From assembly GCA_001766655.1 (NCBI GenBank), contig MJCC01000001.1, forward strand, positions 62,265 through 126,264: a stretch of DNA of 64,000 nt, in the 5' to 3' direction. Positions 55,209-64,000 of the stretch are shown here, piece after piece. Made by a program: the position numbers and the translations under genes. Each line of letters opens with the position of its first letter. The first letter of the stretch is position 1. Origin of the DNA: Phytomonas francai (Eukaryota > Euglenozoa > Kinetoplastea > Trypanosomatida > Trypanosomatidae). The notes below the pieces were generated by a model. It was given only the letters and a program-made list of their open reading frames with translations, made no database searches and had not been told where the DNA came from.

Positions 55209-58200
55209 ATGGAGGATGGAATTGTCCGGGCGCAATGTGAGCTGGTAGCCCAACAACTTTTTCTCCCTACATTCCCTTCTTCGGTCTTGCCCTCGTCGCC
55301 ATCCTCTGCCCATCTTCCTTCAGATTTATCCGCGTATAAAACACCGCTTCTGCCGAAATCAAGCCATTCCGGCATTGTAGAACCGGTTGGGCCGTCCTCC
55401 TCATCCGCGTCAGTCGAAAATTTCCTGAAATATTCCGCATCTGCGATGTCAGACGGCGCCATTACTTTGTATCGTCTTTGTCGACATCGTGCGATACCAA
55501 TCGCACTTTCGCATGGCGCCGGAAGCGGGCACGGCTTAAACAGGGCGGACGGAAATACAACTCTGCAGGACGCTGCGTTTTGTGTGTGTGCACGCCTGAT
55601 CGCGCAGCTGCCTTTGGTCTGGGCGGCCTTCACACGTCGGGCTGGAATATTGCGACCCCGCAATCCGACTTTGTGGTTTGGCAAGCTCGTTTTAGTGCCG
55701 GTTGGCGTTTCTGATATTGAAAAGTTCGCGGCGCGTAGTCATCATTTGATGCTCTCTCGCGCCCTGCTCTTTCGTGAGCACCCCACGGAGCGCCATCACG
55801 ACGGCAGAGGCGATGCGGACGGCAGAAATCCTCCGTTGGCTTCCGCTTTCTTGCCCGGGGTCGGCGGTGGGCCCACGGCGGACATCCCGGCGAGCGACTT
55901 CGCGACTTCAGCAGGAGTGGAGGCCCATTCGGCATCGGCGTTGTCAAGGGCTGCTCCTCTTAAAAAGACAGCATCGGCCGCGCCCACCGCAGAGGAGTTG
56001 AGCATCGATCCAACTCAGGTCGAGTGTCTCGCCGCGTGCTACTTTTTCACGGTGACCACGCCCGCCCTGCGCAAGAAGTACCCGCAAGTGGTCGAGGTAG
56101 GGCCACTGAACTCGGAAGGGTATGGGGGGCGTATTCCGGGCCGCTCGGGTTCCGCGGGTGGGGCTAAAAAACGTGCTCATGCAGGGAGAGACGGGGAAAT
56201 TAAAGAGTCCTTGCCGTTTTTTGTGGACGGCACCCTTTCGAATCGATTCACATCCAACGCATGCGAAATGAGAGCAACCTCTCGAAAGAATGGAGAATTA
56301 GGTCTACAGCTACCCATCGAAGATGTTCTTCAGGATGAAAATTCCGAGGGAGATCATGAATTGGGAAGGGATCTTGAGAGCGATGTCATCCGCGGGCGTT
56401 TGCTTGCGGAGTCTTTTCTTGCAAGACCAACAAAGAAAAGAAGACTCACACGCGCGGGCACTACAGGCCCTTTTTACTCTGCCATGCACTCGACAAAGGT
56501 TAATGGGAAAGCTGAAACAAACAGTAATAACAACGATGACGAGATTGACGATGATGAAGAGGATAAAGACGATAATGTAGAGGAGGAGAATCTTATTGAA
56601 GAAAATGCGGAACGGCAGAAATGGAACAAACTATTCGGTCTGTTGATGCGAGCAGATGATCCAGAACATCAGAACGGAGAAGCTTCGAACGGCCAGAAAG
56701 CTGAGCCGGCGTCGCTTAAACATGTTATAAGAGCTTCCGCCCTCTCGGGCACTGTGGATCGCGCCTTGAATCTCACCGAACTAGCGGCCCAAGCGCATTT
56801 TACAGCATTTATCATACGAAAGAAGCGTATTGAGGCACTTTTGAGGAGGCCACTAATTTACGGTTTCCAAGTGGGGCATGATTTATATTCGTCGATTCAT
56901 GATGCGCAAGTTGTCCGCTCAGACGTGTTTAATCGTTCTGGTTTACATACCTCTTCTTCTTCTTCAGCCCCTACTTCTCTACCGAATATTCGTCTCTCTA
57001 TAGGGGAACCTGAGGGCCAAACTATACCTGTCGTCGACTTGAAGGAGAAGTTTAACGTGAATGACGTATCAAGTTGTCTTCATCCGGCTCGTGTCCGCAG
57101 TTTCTGGAATCCTTCTCTCAGCAGTTCATCTACAAGTACGTTCATGTTGCCATCCCTCATGCCGCGGCCGGTTTCCCTCATAACGTGTGATTACCTGTGG
57201 ACCCGGCTTCTGATTTGCGCAACGTGGCTAACAGTCTATGTGGATGTTCTTCTGCCAAGGTTGGCTTCCATGGATAAAAAGAAGGATATGCCCACCAGTT
57301 TGAACCCTGAACGATTTGATGATTCCAAATCGCTCTCAGAAGTCACTTCTGGGACTACAATTCATGAAGAAAACAACATCCATAACATTCAAATTACGAA
57401 TAAAAATGCTTCAAGTGGAACCACAGAAATCATTCCAGATCGAGACCCCTCTGGAGCGCATGCGATGGAAACTGAAAGGTGTGCCCGTGATGCGCACCTC
57501 ATGCATGCATCCGCGTGTATCGCCGTCTGTGCGAGGATTATAAAGGCGGAGCGCGTGAAATATGGTGATGGCAGTGAAGGGGGGTCGAGTCCGGGTGGTA
57601 GAGGTTCTCCTCGGTCGTGCCCGGTGTGCGATGAGGAGCTTCACAACAACACCCACGTCAAGTTCACGTGGAGCGCGCTCCGTGAGGATCGTGAGGTGCT
57701 TTGGAGGCGTATAAATGCCTTTGTGGAAGTAATGCGCGCTGAGGGCTATCTCTCGCCCTCCGACAGCTCTAACGAGGAGGATGAGGCGGAGACTCAGAAA
57801 GCGGGAAAAAATGGAGGTCTAGAAACTGAAGCATCTCAACAACAGGATAGCACTTCTATAGCGCATCATGTAACTTCAGCCAACCATCGTATTAGTTTAA
57901 GAAGGTGGTGGAACGTTTTTGTCGGGGCGACGTCCGCTCGTGAGGTTGTTGAGAGTACACTGCGGTATTGTTCGTCCCCTTCTTCAAAAATACCTGCGCC
58001 GCTACCTTCTCTAAAATGCGTCGGCCGAGTTGAAGTTGTTGGCACAGGTTTTAACGAAATGGATGCACGAGGACAAGATGCCAGAACTCTTCAATGTGAG
58101 GTTCAAACGAATTCGAGCACACTTAGTTATACTAATGAGGAGATAGTTACTGTACAAAATTGTTTTTTTAAAGCAATGACGCACCGCTTGCATGCTATTG

Positions 58201-58937
58201 TTGAGGAGTTTTGTACTATTTCACACTTGTCTGGTAAAGAGTTCAATACAGAGGAGATACTTGCAAGGAACTCAAGCCGAAACAAACTCAGAGACTTTCC
58301 AACGAGTTTTCCACACAGTATGGAGGGCAAGGATGGGTGTGTAAGCTACCCTCAATTGGCAAGTCCGAAGAGCAGTTGTTTTGGCACCAAACCCAAAATC
58401 GCTCTGTGGAATGCCTTATGGGAAAAATATAGTTGGCTACACCGAGAGAGTGGGCCGAGGATGACGTCTTTAAACAAACCGTATGCTTCAAAGAATCAAA
58501 GCGAGGTGAGTGGCGACACTGTCTTGAGACCTTTTTCGTCTCCTCGTGCCAATGGGGAGAAGATAAAGGACTACTTGCAAAGTCGCACCTTGCATCAGCT
58601 GGTACTGGAGGTGGTTCTCGGAGGATGCTCTGTTGAAAATGTGGCACCTCTTTTTTTCCCCTTTTTACGCTCTTACCAAAAAAGCGATGTCAAAGAACAT
58701 CGAAAAATGGAGCCGTTACCAGAGAACTACAGAGTGCAGCAGGAGCAAATATTAGAACTTCTTGATTTTATTCCATCTTTTCTACCGGCATTGCAGGAAG
58801 AGGACGGCGTTTTGGAGTGCGCGCAGTGTCTTACACTATTTCACCAACACTGTGTAGGTCCTTTTCAGCGCGACTTTTTTATGGGTTATTTCTTATGCCA
58901 CACTTGTCGGCTTTTATTGTCTCAAAATCTACATTAA
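55209..58937 (+). CDS. Large protein with partial PHD-type zinc finger at the C-terminus
   Basis: A 1242-residue protein, not recognised as a whole. The C-terminus shows zinc ligands in PHD order: C1204-x2-C1207-x4-H1212-x2-C1215-x14-C1230-x2-C1233. This is six of the eight ligands; the first Cys pair expected about 15 residues earlier is not there. A separate Cys knuckle CPVCDEELHNNTH starts at C804. Residues about 435-455 are Asp/Glu-rich (DDDEIDDDEEDKDDNVEEE on the same stretch), as in many chromatin proteins. The segment ADDPEHQNGEASNG and others are linkers. Two regions look folded: about 80-190 (ARLIAQLPLVWAAFTRR and on) and 590-690 (ITCDYLWTRLLICATWLTV). A nuclear role, perhaps in chromatin, is an inference from the finger and the acidic tract. 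The ATG at 55209 is the first in frame. Confidence 0.65.
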   Translation: MEDGIVRAQCELVAQQLFLPTFPSSVLPSSPSSAHLPSDLSAYKTPLLPKSSHSGIVEPVGPSSSSASVENFLKYSASAMSDGAITLYRLCRHRAIPIALSHGAGSGHGLNRADGNTTLQDAAFCVCARLIAQLPLVWAAFTRRAGILRPRNPTLWFGKLVLVPVGVSDIEKFAARSHHLMLSRALLFREHPTERHHDGRGDADGRNPPLASAFLPGVGGGPTADIPASDFATSAGVEAHSASALSRAAPLKKTASAAPTAEELSIDPTQVECLAACYFFTVTTPALRKKYPQVVEVGPLNSEGYGGRIPGRSGSAGGAKKRAHAGRDGEIKESLPFFVDGTLSNRFTSNACEMRATSRKNGELGLQLPIEDVLQDENSEGDHELGRDLESDVIRGRLLAESFLARPTKKRRLTRAGTTGPFYSAMHSTKVNGKAETNSNNNDDEIDDDEEDKDDNVEEENLIEENAERQKWNKLFGLLMRADDPEHQNGEASNGQKAEPASLKHVIRASALSGTVDRALNLTELAAQAHFTAFIIRKKRIEALLRRPLIYGFQVGHDLYSSIHDAQVVRSDVFNRSGLHTSSSSSAPTSLPNIRLSIGEPEGQTIPVVDLKEKFNVNDVSSCLHPARVRSFWNPSLSSSSTSTFMLPSLMPRPVSLITCDYLWTRLLICATWLTVYVDVLLPRLASMDKKKDMPTSLNPERFDDSKSLSEVTSGTTIHEENNIHNIQITNKNASSGTTEIIPDRDPSGAHAMETERCARDAHLMHASACIAVCARIIKAERVKYGDGSEGGSSPGGRGSPRSCPVCDEELHNNTHVKFTWSALREDREVLWRRINAFVEVMRAEGYLSPSDSSNEEDEAETQKAGKNGGLETEASQQQDSTSIAHHVTSANHRISLRRWWNVFVGATSAREVVESTLRYCSSPSSKIPAPLPSLKCVGRVEVVGTGFNEMDARGQDARTLQCEVQTNSSTLSYTNEEIVTVQNCFFKAMTHRLHAIVEEFCTISHLSGKEFNTEEILARNSSRNKLRDFPTSFPHSMEGKDGCVSYPQLASPKSSCFGTKPKIALWNALWEKYSWLHRESGPRMTSLNKPYASKNQSEVSGDTVLRPFSSPRANGEKIKDYLQSRTLHQLVLEVVLGGCSVENVAPLFFPFLRSYQKSDVKEHRKMEPLPENYRVQQEQILELLDFIPSFLPALQEEDGVLECAQCLTLFHQHCVGPFQRDFFMGYFLCHTCRLLLSQNLH

Positions 58938-59454
58938 TAACTGAGAAAGCTTCCAATAGGGGTAGATTTAATAACAGCATGTAGCGGTACTCTCCAATAA
59001 GTACTTTATTCAGAAGACTGCCTGGAATTATTGATACACCCACTCCGACAAAGAATCGCTTACACATGAACGTAAATGGGAATGCCCATCGTATTGAGGC
59101 CTTATTGCCCCTTTCTATAATTCTCGACTTGCTGGCAAAGGGTTTTCGGTCAGTGGTGTATCACATGCGATCAATAATCGTCTAACCATACCCAGTCTTC
59201 TGCTGTCTGTTGTATTTCGTATTGTTTTTATAGGGAACACCGCATCCCCCAAACAAGAATGCAACAAGGGATGGAGTTTTATTACTTCACCCTTCCCCCT
59301 TTGCCCCTTTTCCTCTCATTTTTCTGCATCCCGTATGTGAGAATGATGCGGATTTGTCTTGAATGAAAGTTATTATTATTATTTTCTCTTTTTCTAAATG
59401 CTTTGACTTTAAAGCCTTTGTGTTATAAACTATCGAATATCCCTACATTGCCAC
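58938..59454. other. Intergenic region before the phosphatase-fusion gene
   Basis: A 39-codon ATG frame at 59066-59185 (starting MNVNGNAHRIEALLPLS) has ordinary amino-acid composition, but its frame is open only from 58985 and it has no clear acceptor, so I leave it unassigned. The stretch after 59280 is very rich in C and T (CTTCACCCTTCCCCCTTTGC), and a later T-rich tract with AG at 59413-59414 is the likely acceptor for the next gene. Confidence 0.5.
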
Positions 59455-62400
59455 ATGAGAGGAATCGGACGCCAATCATTTCTCATCGTGTTTGACTTCG
59501 ACGAGACCATCGTGGACAGTAATACCGATGTGGTGATCCCTGAAGCTTTGGGTCGTGGCGATCTTCAGCGTGACCTCATTGCCAAAAAAAAGATTCAGTG
59601 GACTACGCAAATTGATACATTGATTGCACCTTTTTCAAAGGAGGAAATCTCGAATGCTGCTAAGGATAGTGTTCGCATCAATCCTGACATGCCTTCCGTT
59701 TTTAACTACCTGCGTGAGATGCAGGAAAGGTTCAGTACACCCCTGCACGACAAGGGTGAAGCCTTAAAGGCAAAGGAGTTGGAGATGGAGTATGTACCTA
59801 AGTTTATTGAGGTTGATATTGTCAGCGCTTCGAATCTTCTCTTTGTTGAGTCATCCCTACAAGCTCATCTGCCTGAGGTGTTTGGATTGCTCAGACAAAT
59901 TCACAGCAATCCGTACTATGAAATAGATTCTACGGGCATGAAGAGTACCAAAGGCAAACCTTGCTATGCCACCTACATGCCTTTCTCGAGCATTAATGAA
60001 GCAGATGAGGCGGAGAGAGATGCGACTTACAATGTTGGGAAAACTCGGCGTTCGCGTGTTTCTTGGTATGAACCCCTTGGAGATATTTGTGAGGGCTGTC
60101 TTGAACTTGGGGTGCAGACCATGTGCAAGTCCAAGGCTATGCATCGTATCCTTAGCACAACATCGCTTATTGATCCAACCATTATCTATGTTGGGGATGG
60201 TCTCAATGATAATTGCCCTGTGATGAGTGTTTTGAGGCCACGCGATTTTGTGTTCGTGCGGCGTGGCTTTCCGTTGCATAAAGCTCTGATTAATACCCTC
60301 GGTGGATGCTGTAGCGTTGGGCTCTGGGAAAATGCAAAGCAACTGCTTCAATTGTTTCAGACTGTGATGGAGCACTCGACCGTCCGCTTGCCCACCATGG
60401 TGAGGTTTCGCGATGTGTGCGATTATGAATTTCGAACGGTAACACTTGAAAATCGCATGGTGGATACTCTGAAGCGCACAATGAGTGCAAATAAGGAGCA
60501 TCTAACCGCCGCGGGCACGAGGCGCATGGAGGAGTTAATTAAGAGCATCCGAAGTAATGGGGTTGTTCCCGCGCTTCCTGGTCAACGTGTGGTGCCGGCT
60601 TGGCTTCGAAACTACGCCTTTGTTACGGAGCACGACTGCTGCCCCGCAGACCCGAAGGATCGTTCCGAATGGATTACCCTAAAGGAGGAATTCAGCATTG
60701 ATGGCCAGCGTGAACGTGTGTTGCCGGCCCCGCGCTGGGGGCAAATTCCCTGGCTTCTCGGTGAAATTCTCTTCTATCACATGCAGTGGCAGTATGTCAT
60801 GCTCAAAGAGGAGCCCGCTGCTTTGGGCGCCAAAGCGATCATCTCGGGATATGGTGAAACCACTTCAGATGAAGGGAAAAAACAATCAGGAGTGGTGAAT
60901 TACATCACACCGTACTCTATACATAATCCTCTTTTCTCTCAGGAGTGCAAAATTGCACCAACTTTGGGCATGATTAGCCCGGGTATCAACTCTTACCAGA
61001 GCTTAAATACCGAATTTCTGGTACGTTTGCCGCTGGTGACGCAGGACGGCATCTGTATACAGGCACTTCACCGAGATCATGCCGCGCCTACCCATGAGGA
61101 GCCGCAGTCAAAGAAACAGGTCTGGGGAGAGAAACTGCCTTACACGTGTTTATTGGATCCAGTGGGCGACTCTCTTCTTTATCCGGAAGATTCACGGACG
61201 ACACCGGCGAGTTGTGCTGCAGGGGAGACGTGCAGCATATTTGCACCGTATCGCGATATCTTCTCTCATGAGAAAGAGGAACTTATCAAGGATTTTGTTA
61301 AAACCCGAATTGCACCGATTCTGATGTGCGAGCCATGGGGTGCATCGTTAGAGTTCGTTGACGTACTGCTAAGGTGGATGCTTTGGGGTAATGGTCTTGA
61401 TTTGTCCATGTTCACAGTGGAGGAACTAAGACATTCACACGTAGCGTCACATGGTAAAGGAGGAAAATCCCACAGCGATGGGTCAATCACCTGTGAGAAT
61501 GTTTCAGTTCATGAACAAGTGGAGAGGCTGCGTGATGCAGAGGCACTCATTTCAAAAAATAAAGACGATCATATTGTTGGGAATGACCTTGATCGTCTTG
61601 TTTATTATATAAAATCTATTCTTCGCCGTCAACAAGACCGAGCGTCGGCTGAGTTTCTTTCCTCCGCAGACAATCACTATGCTGAAAGGGCCTCTGCTGC
61701 CTCCACTGCAGCAGGTGAAGAGCTTCCGTGCAAGATTGATATTGTTATGGACAACGTCGGCGTGGAGTGTATCTCGGATCTTTGCTTTGGTTTATGGTTT
61801 ATCGAGCAGGCAGGGGCTAACGGGGCGCCAGCAGGATTGGTTGTATACCATGTGAAGCCACAACCGTACTACATATCAGATATTACGGCCTGTGACATTG
61901 ATAGAATGTTTTCCCTTCTTGAAGGATTCTACAACGGTACAGAGGAAGGCACGACTTCTTCAGATGAGGAGAGCAAATTTTTCCGAAGCGCACTGGAATC
62001 CTTTGTTAACCGTGTGCGTGCGGCCTTTACGGAAGGGTACTTTCGCGTTGATGCAGATACAGTGTGGACCCAGCCGTGTGAATACCGCGACCTTCCACCT
62101 CGTCTGATCAACCGCTACTTTTTTGGCCAACGCGTGGCAAAGACGCCTTCGACTACCCTTGGAACGCCTAACCCAGAGGTCGGGACCGCTAAAATCACTG
62201 CCAGTGAGATTTTCCGCATGAACAAAGAGCACTTTGCCGCTCGGACCTCACTAGTGATATTCAAGGGCGACCTCAACTACCGTCGTGTTGTGGGCGATCG
62301 GCACTGGTGCCGGGATGATTTCATGACCACCGTAGATTTGGCGTCTCTAGGGGGCCCTTGCCCAGCCCTAGGGTCAGACACAAGCCTGGGCCGGCATGCG

Positions 62401-62688
62401 GGGCCGACTTCAAGGGCCGCCCTGGAGGAGGTGCTTCAGGACACCCCGGCGGAGGCCCCCAGCTTCCAGGACATCGTCTCCGCCTACTGGCCGACACACG
62501 TGGTGCCGCTTTGCTGCATCCGAACGATCAAAAGTGAAGGCTGTGTTGGCGTCACCGAGAGCGTTAAAGAGACCTTGGATAAAAAATATGGCACGCATCG
62601 TGGTGGGGAAGCCTCAGCGGAGTGCAATACGAGGGGGAGATCTTGGTCTCTGACAGGCAAAGAGGGCTTAATTTTGTTTGCTAATTAG
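59455..62688 (+). CDS. Fusion of PHOSPHO-type HAD phosphatase and DUF89/ARMT1-like phosphatase
   Basis: A 1077-residue protein with two different phosphatase domains. Residues 1-290 are a HAD domain of the PHOSPHO1/PHOSPHO2 kind: nucleophile motif FDFDETIVDSNTD (D14, D16), a conserved Lys region at CKSKAMHRIL, and GDGLNDNCP with D248 and D252. PHOSPHO enzymes act on phosphocholine, phosphoethanolamine or pyridoxal phosphate. Residues about 360-970 are a DUF89 domain of the ARMT1 type: WGQIPWLLGEILFYHMQWQ, MDNVGVECISDL (D766, N767), and the metal-site block FKGDLNYRRVVGDRHW (K937, D939, N941). DUF89 proteins are metal-dependent damage-control phosphatases that remove harmful phosphosugars or phosphometabolites. 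All key residues of both domains are present, so both should be active. The linker and the inserts at about 675-745 are charged. The ATG at 59455 follows AG at 59413-59414. Confidence 0.85.
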   Translation: MRGIGRQSFLIVFDFDETIVDSNTDVVIPEALGRGDLQRDLIAKKKIQWTTQIDTLIAPFSKEEISNAAKDSVRINPDMPSVFNYLREMQERFSTPLHDKGEALKAKELEMEYVPKFIEVDIVSASNLLFVESSLQAHLPEVFGLLRQIHSNPYYEIDSTGMKSTKGKPCYATYMPFSSINEADEAERDATYNVGKTRRSRVSWYEPLGDICEGCLELGVQTMCKSKAMHRILSTTSLIDPTIIYVGDGLNDNCPVMSVLRPRDFVFVRRGFPLHKALINTLGGCCSVGLWENAKQLLQLFQTVMEHSTVRLPTMVRFRDVCDYEFRTVTLENRMVDTLKRTMSANKEHLTAAGTRRMEELIKSIRSNGVVPALPGQRVVPAWLRNYAFVTEHDCCPADPKDRSEWITLKEEFSIDGQRERVLPAPRWGQIPWLLGEILFYHMQWQYVMLKEEPAALGAKAIISGYGETTSDEGKKQSGVVNYITPYSIHNPLFSQECKIAPTLGMISPGINSYQSLNTEFLVRLPLVTQDGICIQALHRDHAAPTHEEPQSKKQVWGEKLPYTCLLDPVGDSLLYPEDSRTTPASCAAGETCSIFAPYRDIFSHEKEELIKDFVKTRIAPILMCEPWGASLEFVDVLLRWMLWGNGLDLSMFTVEELRHSHVASHGKGGKSHSDGSITCENVSVHEQVERLRDAEALISKNKDDHIVGNDLDRLVYYIKSILRRQQDRASAEFLSSADNHYAERASAASTAAGEELPCKIDIVMDNVGVECISDLCFGLWFIEQAGANGAPAGLVVYHVKPQPYYISDITACDIDRMFSLLEGFYNGTEEGTTSSDEESKFFRSALESFVNRVRAAFTEGYFRVDADTVWTQPCEYRDLPPRLINRYFFGQRVAKTPSTTLGTPNPEVGTAKITASEIFRMNKEHFAARTSLVIFKGDLNYRRVVGDRHWCRDDFMTTVDLASLGGPCPALGSDTSLGRHAGPTSRAALEEVLQDTPAEAPSFQDIVSAYWPTHVVPLCCIRTIKSEGCVGVTESVKETLDKKYGTHRGGEASAECNTRGRSWSLTGKEGLILFAN

Positions 62689-63363
62689 TCGACTCTCTGG
62701 TAGAATCAGCTTAAGCAGAAAAATAGAATTTACCGTTTTTTGAAGAGAAAATTGCTTAGTGCATATATTTTCGAGGTGGGAAAAATATTTTCAAATGTTT
62801 TCTATTTACGAGATGAGTAACGAATACTCTTTGGATAGGTTTTTTTCCCCTTTTATTACTCATCTACCCAAATCTTACAGATATCTAGAAGGGCTAGTGC
62901 TTATGTGATGGGACATTAATTTATTCTATTAAGGCATTGTGAAGTTTTCCCTCACCCTCTCTGTGTAATTGGCTCGCATTTGGTAATATCGGGGAAAGAA
63001 TAATAATCAAGATTGAGTTTTTCCTATTTTAAACACGAAGTTTGACCTTTTAAAAAATAGATATCTTTGTTCTTTTTTTCGAATAATACTTCTGATAGCT
63101 TCTGTGCCCAAAGCTTTCAGGAGTGTTTAATCAATATCAATCAAAAATATTACACTGATTTGAGTCTTTATATCTCTCATTTTTTTCTTCTTAAATGGCA
63201 AATACAAGTGTCATAACTTGGAGGTGAGCTATTCCATTTAAGCGTAAATTCCAACTATCCTTTGTTCTTTATATTCAAGTATGCTCTTTTTTTTATATTC
63301 GTATTTTTAGTCACCTGAAGTTTAGAAGGGCGAAGTCAAAAACTAGACAAGTCCTCTTTGTAG
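62689..63363. other. Intergenic region before the right-edge gene
   Basis: AT-rich spacer, no gene. The tract TATTCGTATTTTTAG ends in AG at 63309-63310, 53 bases before the ATG of the last gene. Confidence 0.55.
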
Positions 63364-64000
63364 ATGGAAGATTCGTCACCTAAACCACCTGCCGCCAATA
63401 GCGTAGGGATCCTTAGTCCGAGTAAGGTGTGCTTTGATGAGGCTATTGATTCGCTAAAGGTCTTGGAAATGCCTCGTTTGATGCAAACTAATTGTGAGAC
63501 CAAAGTTCCTCTCAAGCACCCGACAATAGATTCCTTTCAGTCTACATCTTCTCAAAAACATAATGAGGGGCTAGGCTCTCCAGTATCGATACCTTGTTCT
63601 TCCATTCCTGTACCTCCCATGGGTTGTGGTGTGGAGGTTCGGGATACCGAGGTAAATAGAAAGAATGCGAGCCCCTGCCAGGATAAGACTTACTCCGGCT
63701 CGGGGTATGTGGAGAATCCATATAATGATAACAGGGTTCTAGAGACTTCATTGCAGGAGCGACTCAAGTCAGCTGGTTCTCCCACGAAACCTTTCAAAAC
63801 AGATCCTCGACCAAATGGGGGTGCCCACTTTACAGATCCGAATCAAGATGGCAAATCAGCATCAAGTAGTTTGGGTAATGGTTCTCCGGACTATTTATTA
63901 TCTTCTAGTAACAACAACAAAGGGAATCGTTGTTGTTGCTGTAGTAGAGAAAGCTGTTTGCCCCATTGTAGAGATGCCATCATCAATCGTTTGTGTAGTA
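63364..64000 (+). CDS. Partial CDS running off the right edge, N-terminal 212 codons
   Basis: The ATG at 63364 opens a frame with no stop before the window ends, so the gene is cut by the edge. The visible part is Ser/Pro/Asn-rich and probably disordered, and then becomes Cys-rich (NNNKGNRCCCCSRESCLPH at about 186-204). A Cys cluster after a long cytosolic arm may be palmitoylated or lead into a membrane domain, for example of a transporter; this is a guess. The pyrimidine tract and AG at 63309-63310 support the start. The family is not recognised from this part. Confidence 0.7.
   Translation, partial: MEDSSPKPPAANSVGILSPSKVCFDEAIDSLKVLEMPRLMQTNCETKVPLKHPTIDSFQSTSSQKHNEGLGSPVSIPCSSIPVPPMGCGVEVRDTEVNRKNASPCQDKTYSGSGYVENPYNDNRVLETSLQERLKSAGSPTKPFKTDPRPNGGAHFTDPNQDGKSASSSLGNGSPDYLLSSSNNNKGNRCCCCSRESCLPHCRDAIINRLCS

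Noticed and set aside
59066..59185. 39-codon ATG ORF in the spacer before the phosphatase fusion
   Set aside because: Composition is ordinary, but it is too short to judge, has no clear acceptor and lies in a likely 3' UTR. Conservation in a related species would be needed.
59857..60501. 214-codon minus-strand frame inside the HAD domain
   Set aside because: It lies opposite a well-supported catalytic domain and has no protein features of its own.

Overview
The window reads as nuclear DNA of a trypanosomatid (Kinetoplastea). All 23 protein genes lie on the + strand, have no visible introns, and are separated by AT-rich spacers. Those spacers carry pyrimidine tracts followed by AG a few tens of bases before each start codon, as expected for spliced-leader trans-splicing of one polycistronic transcript. 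Several products are typical of kinetoplastids: an all-alpha dimeric dUTPase, a ribosomal protein eL19 with a long Ala/Lys/Pro tail, a short CCCH protein and many large orphan proteins with low-complexity arms. From unchecked memory, glutamine synthetase, L19, dUTPase and L23a also sit in this order on Trypanosoma brucei chromosome 7. The genus cannot be settled from this window. Where the first open codon was GTG or TTG, I moved the start to the first suitable ATG.

Layout. 0-10 kb: glutamine synthetase, an LRR/CCCH zinc-finger protein with a hydrophobic tail, a DEAD-box-like protein without catalytic residues, and a GC-rich type I surface protein. 9.8-13 kb: a gene-poor stretch that keeps a decayed partial copy of the surface-protein gene. 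13-15.5 kb: two identical L19 genes flanking a small zinc-finger gene. 15.8-24 kb: an orphan basic protein, a degenerate kinesin and a TPR protein. 25-32 kb: an NAD kinase with a very long N-terminal arm and the condensin kleisin CAP-H. 32.7-41 kb: an orphan protein, an FAD-monooxygenase-like protein, a membrane U-box protein and a BIVM-family protein. 42-47 kb: a large EXO84-like exocyst subunit. 47.4 kb: tRNA-Asn(GTT) on the minus strand, the only convincing minus-strand gene. 48.6-63 kb: dUTPase, ribosomal protein L23a, a pseudokinase-like protein, a partial-PHD protein, and a fusion of a HAD phosphatase with a DUF89/ARMT1 phosphatase. 63.4-64 kb: the start of a gene that runs off the window.

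The genes do not form a functional operon; co-transcription here says nothing about shared function. Housekeeping roles (nitrogen assimilation, translation, dUTP removal, NADP synthesis, condensation, exocytosis) are mixed with orphans. The most notable points are the two-phosphatase fusion, several enzyme folds that lost their signature residues (helicase, kinesin, kinase, FAD monooxygenase), a membrane-bound U-box protein, a possibly tail-anchored CCCH protein, a surface-gene relic, gene-converted L19 copies, and a two-codon upstream ORF ending on the dUTPase start codon. No CRISPR, insertion sequence or bacterial-type signal was seen.
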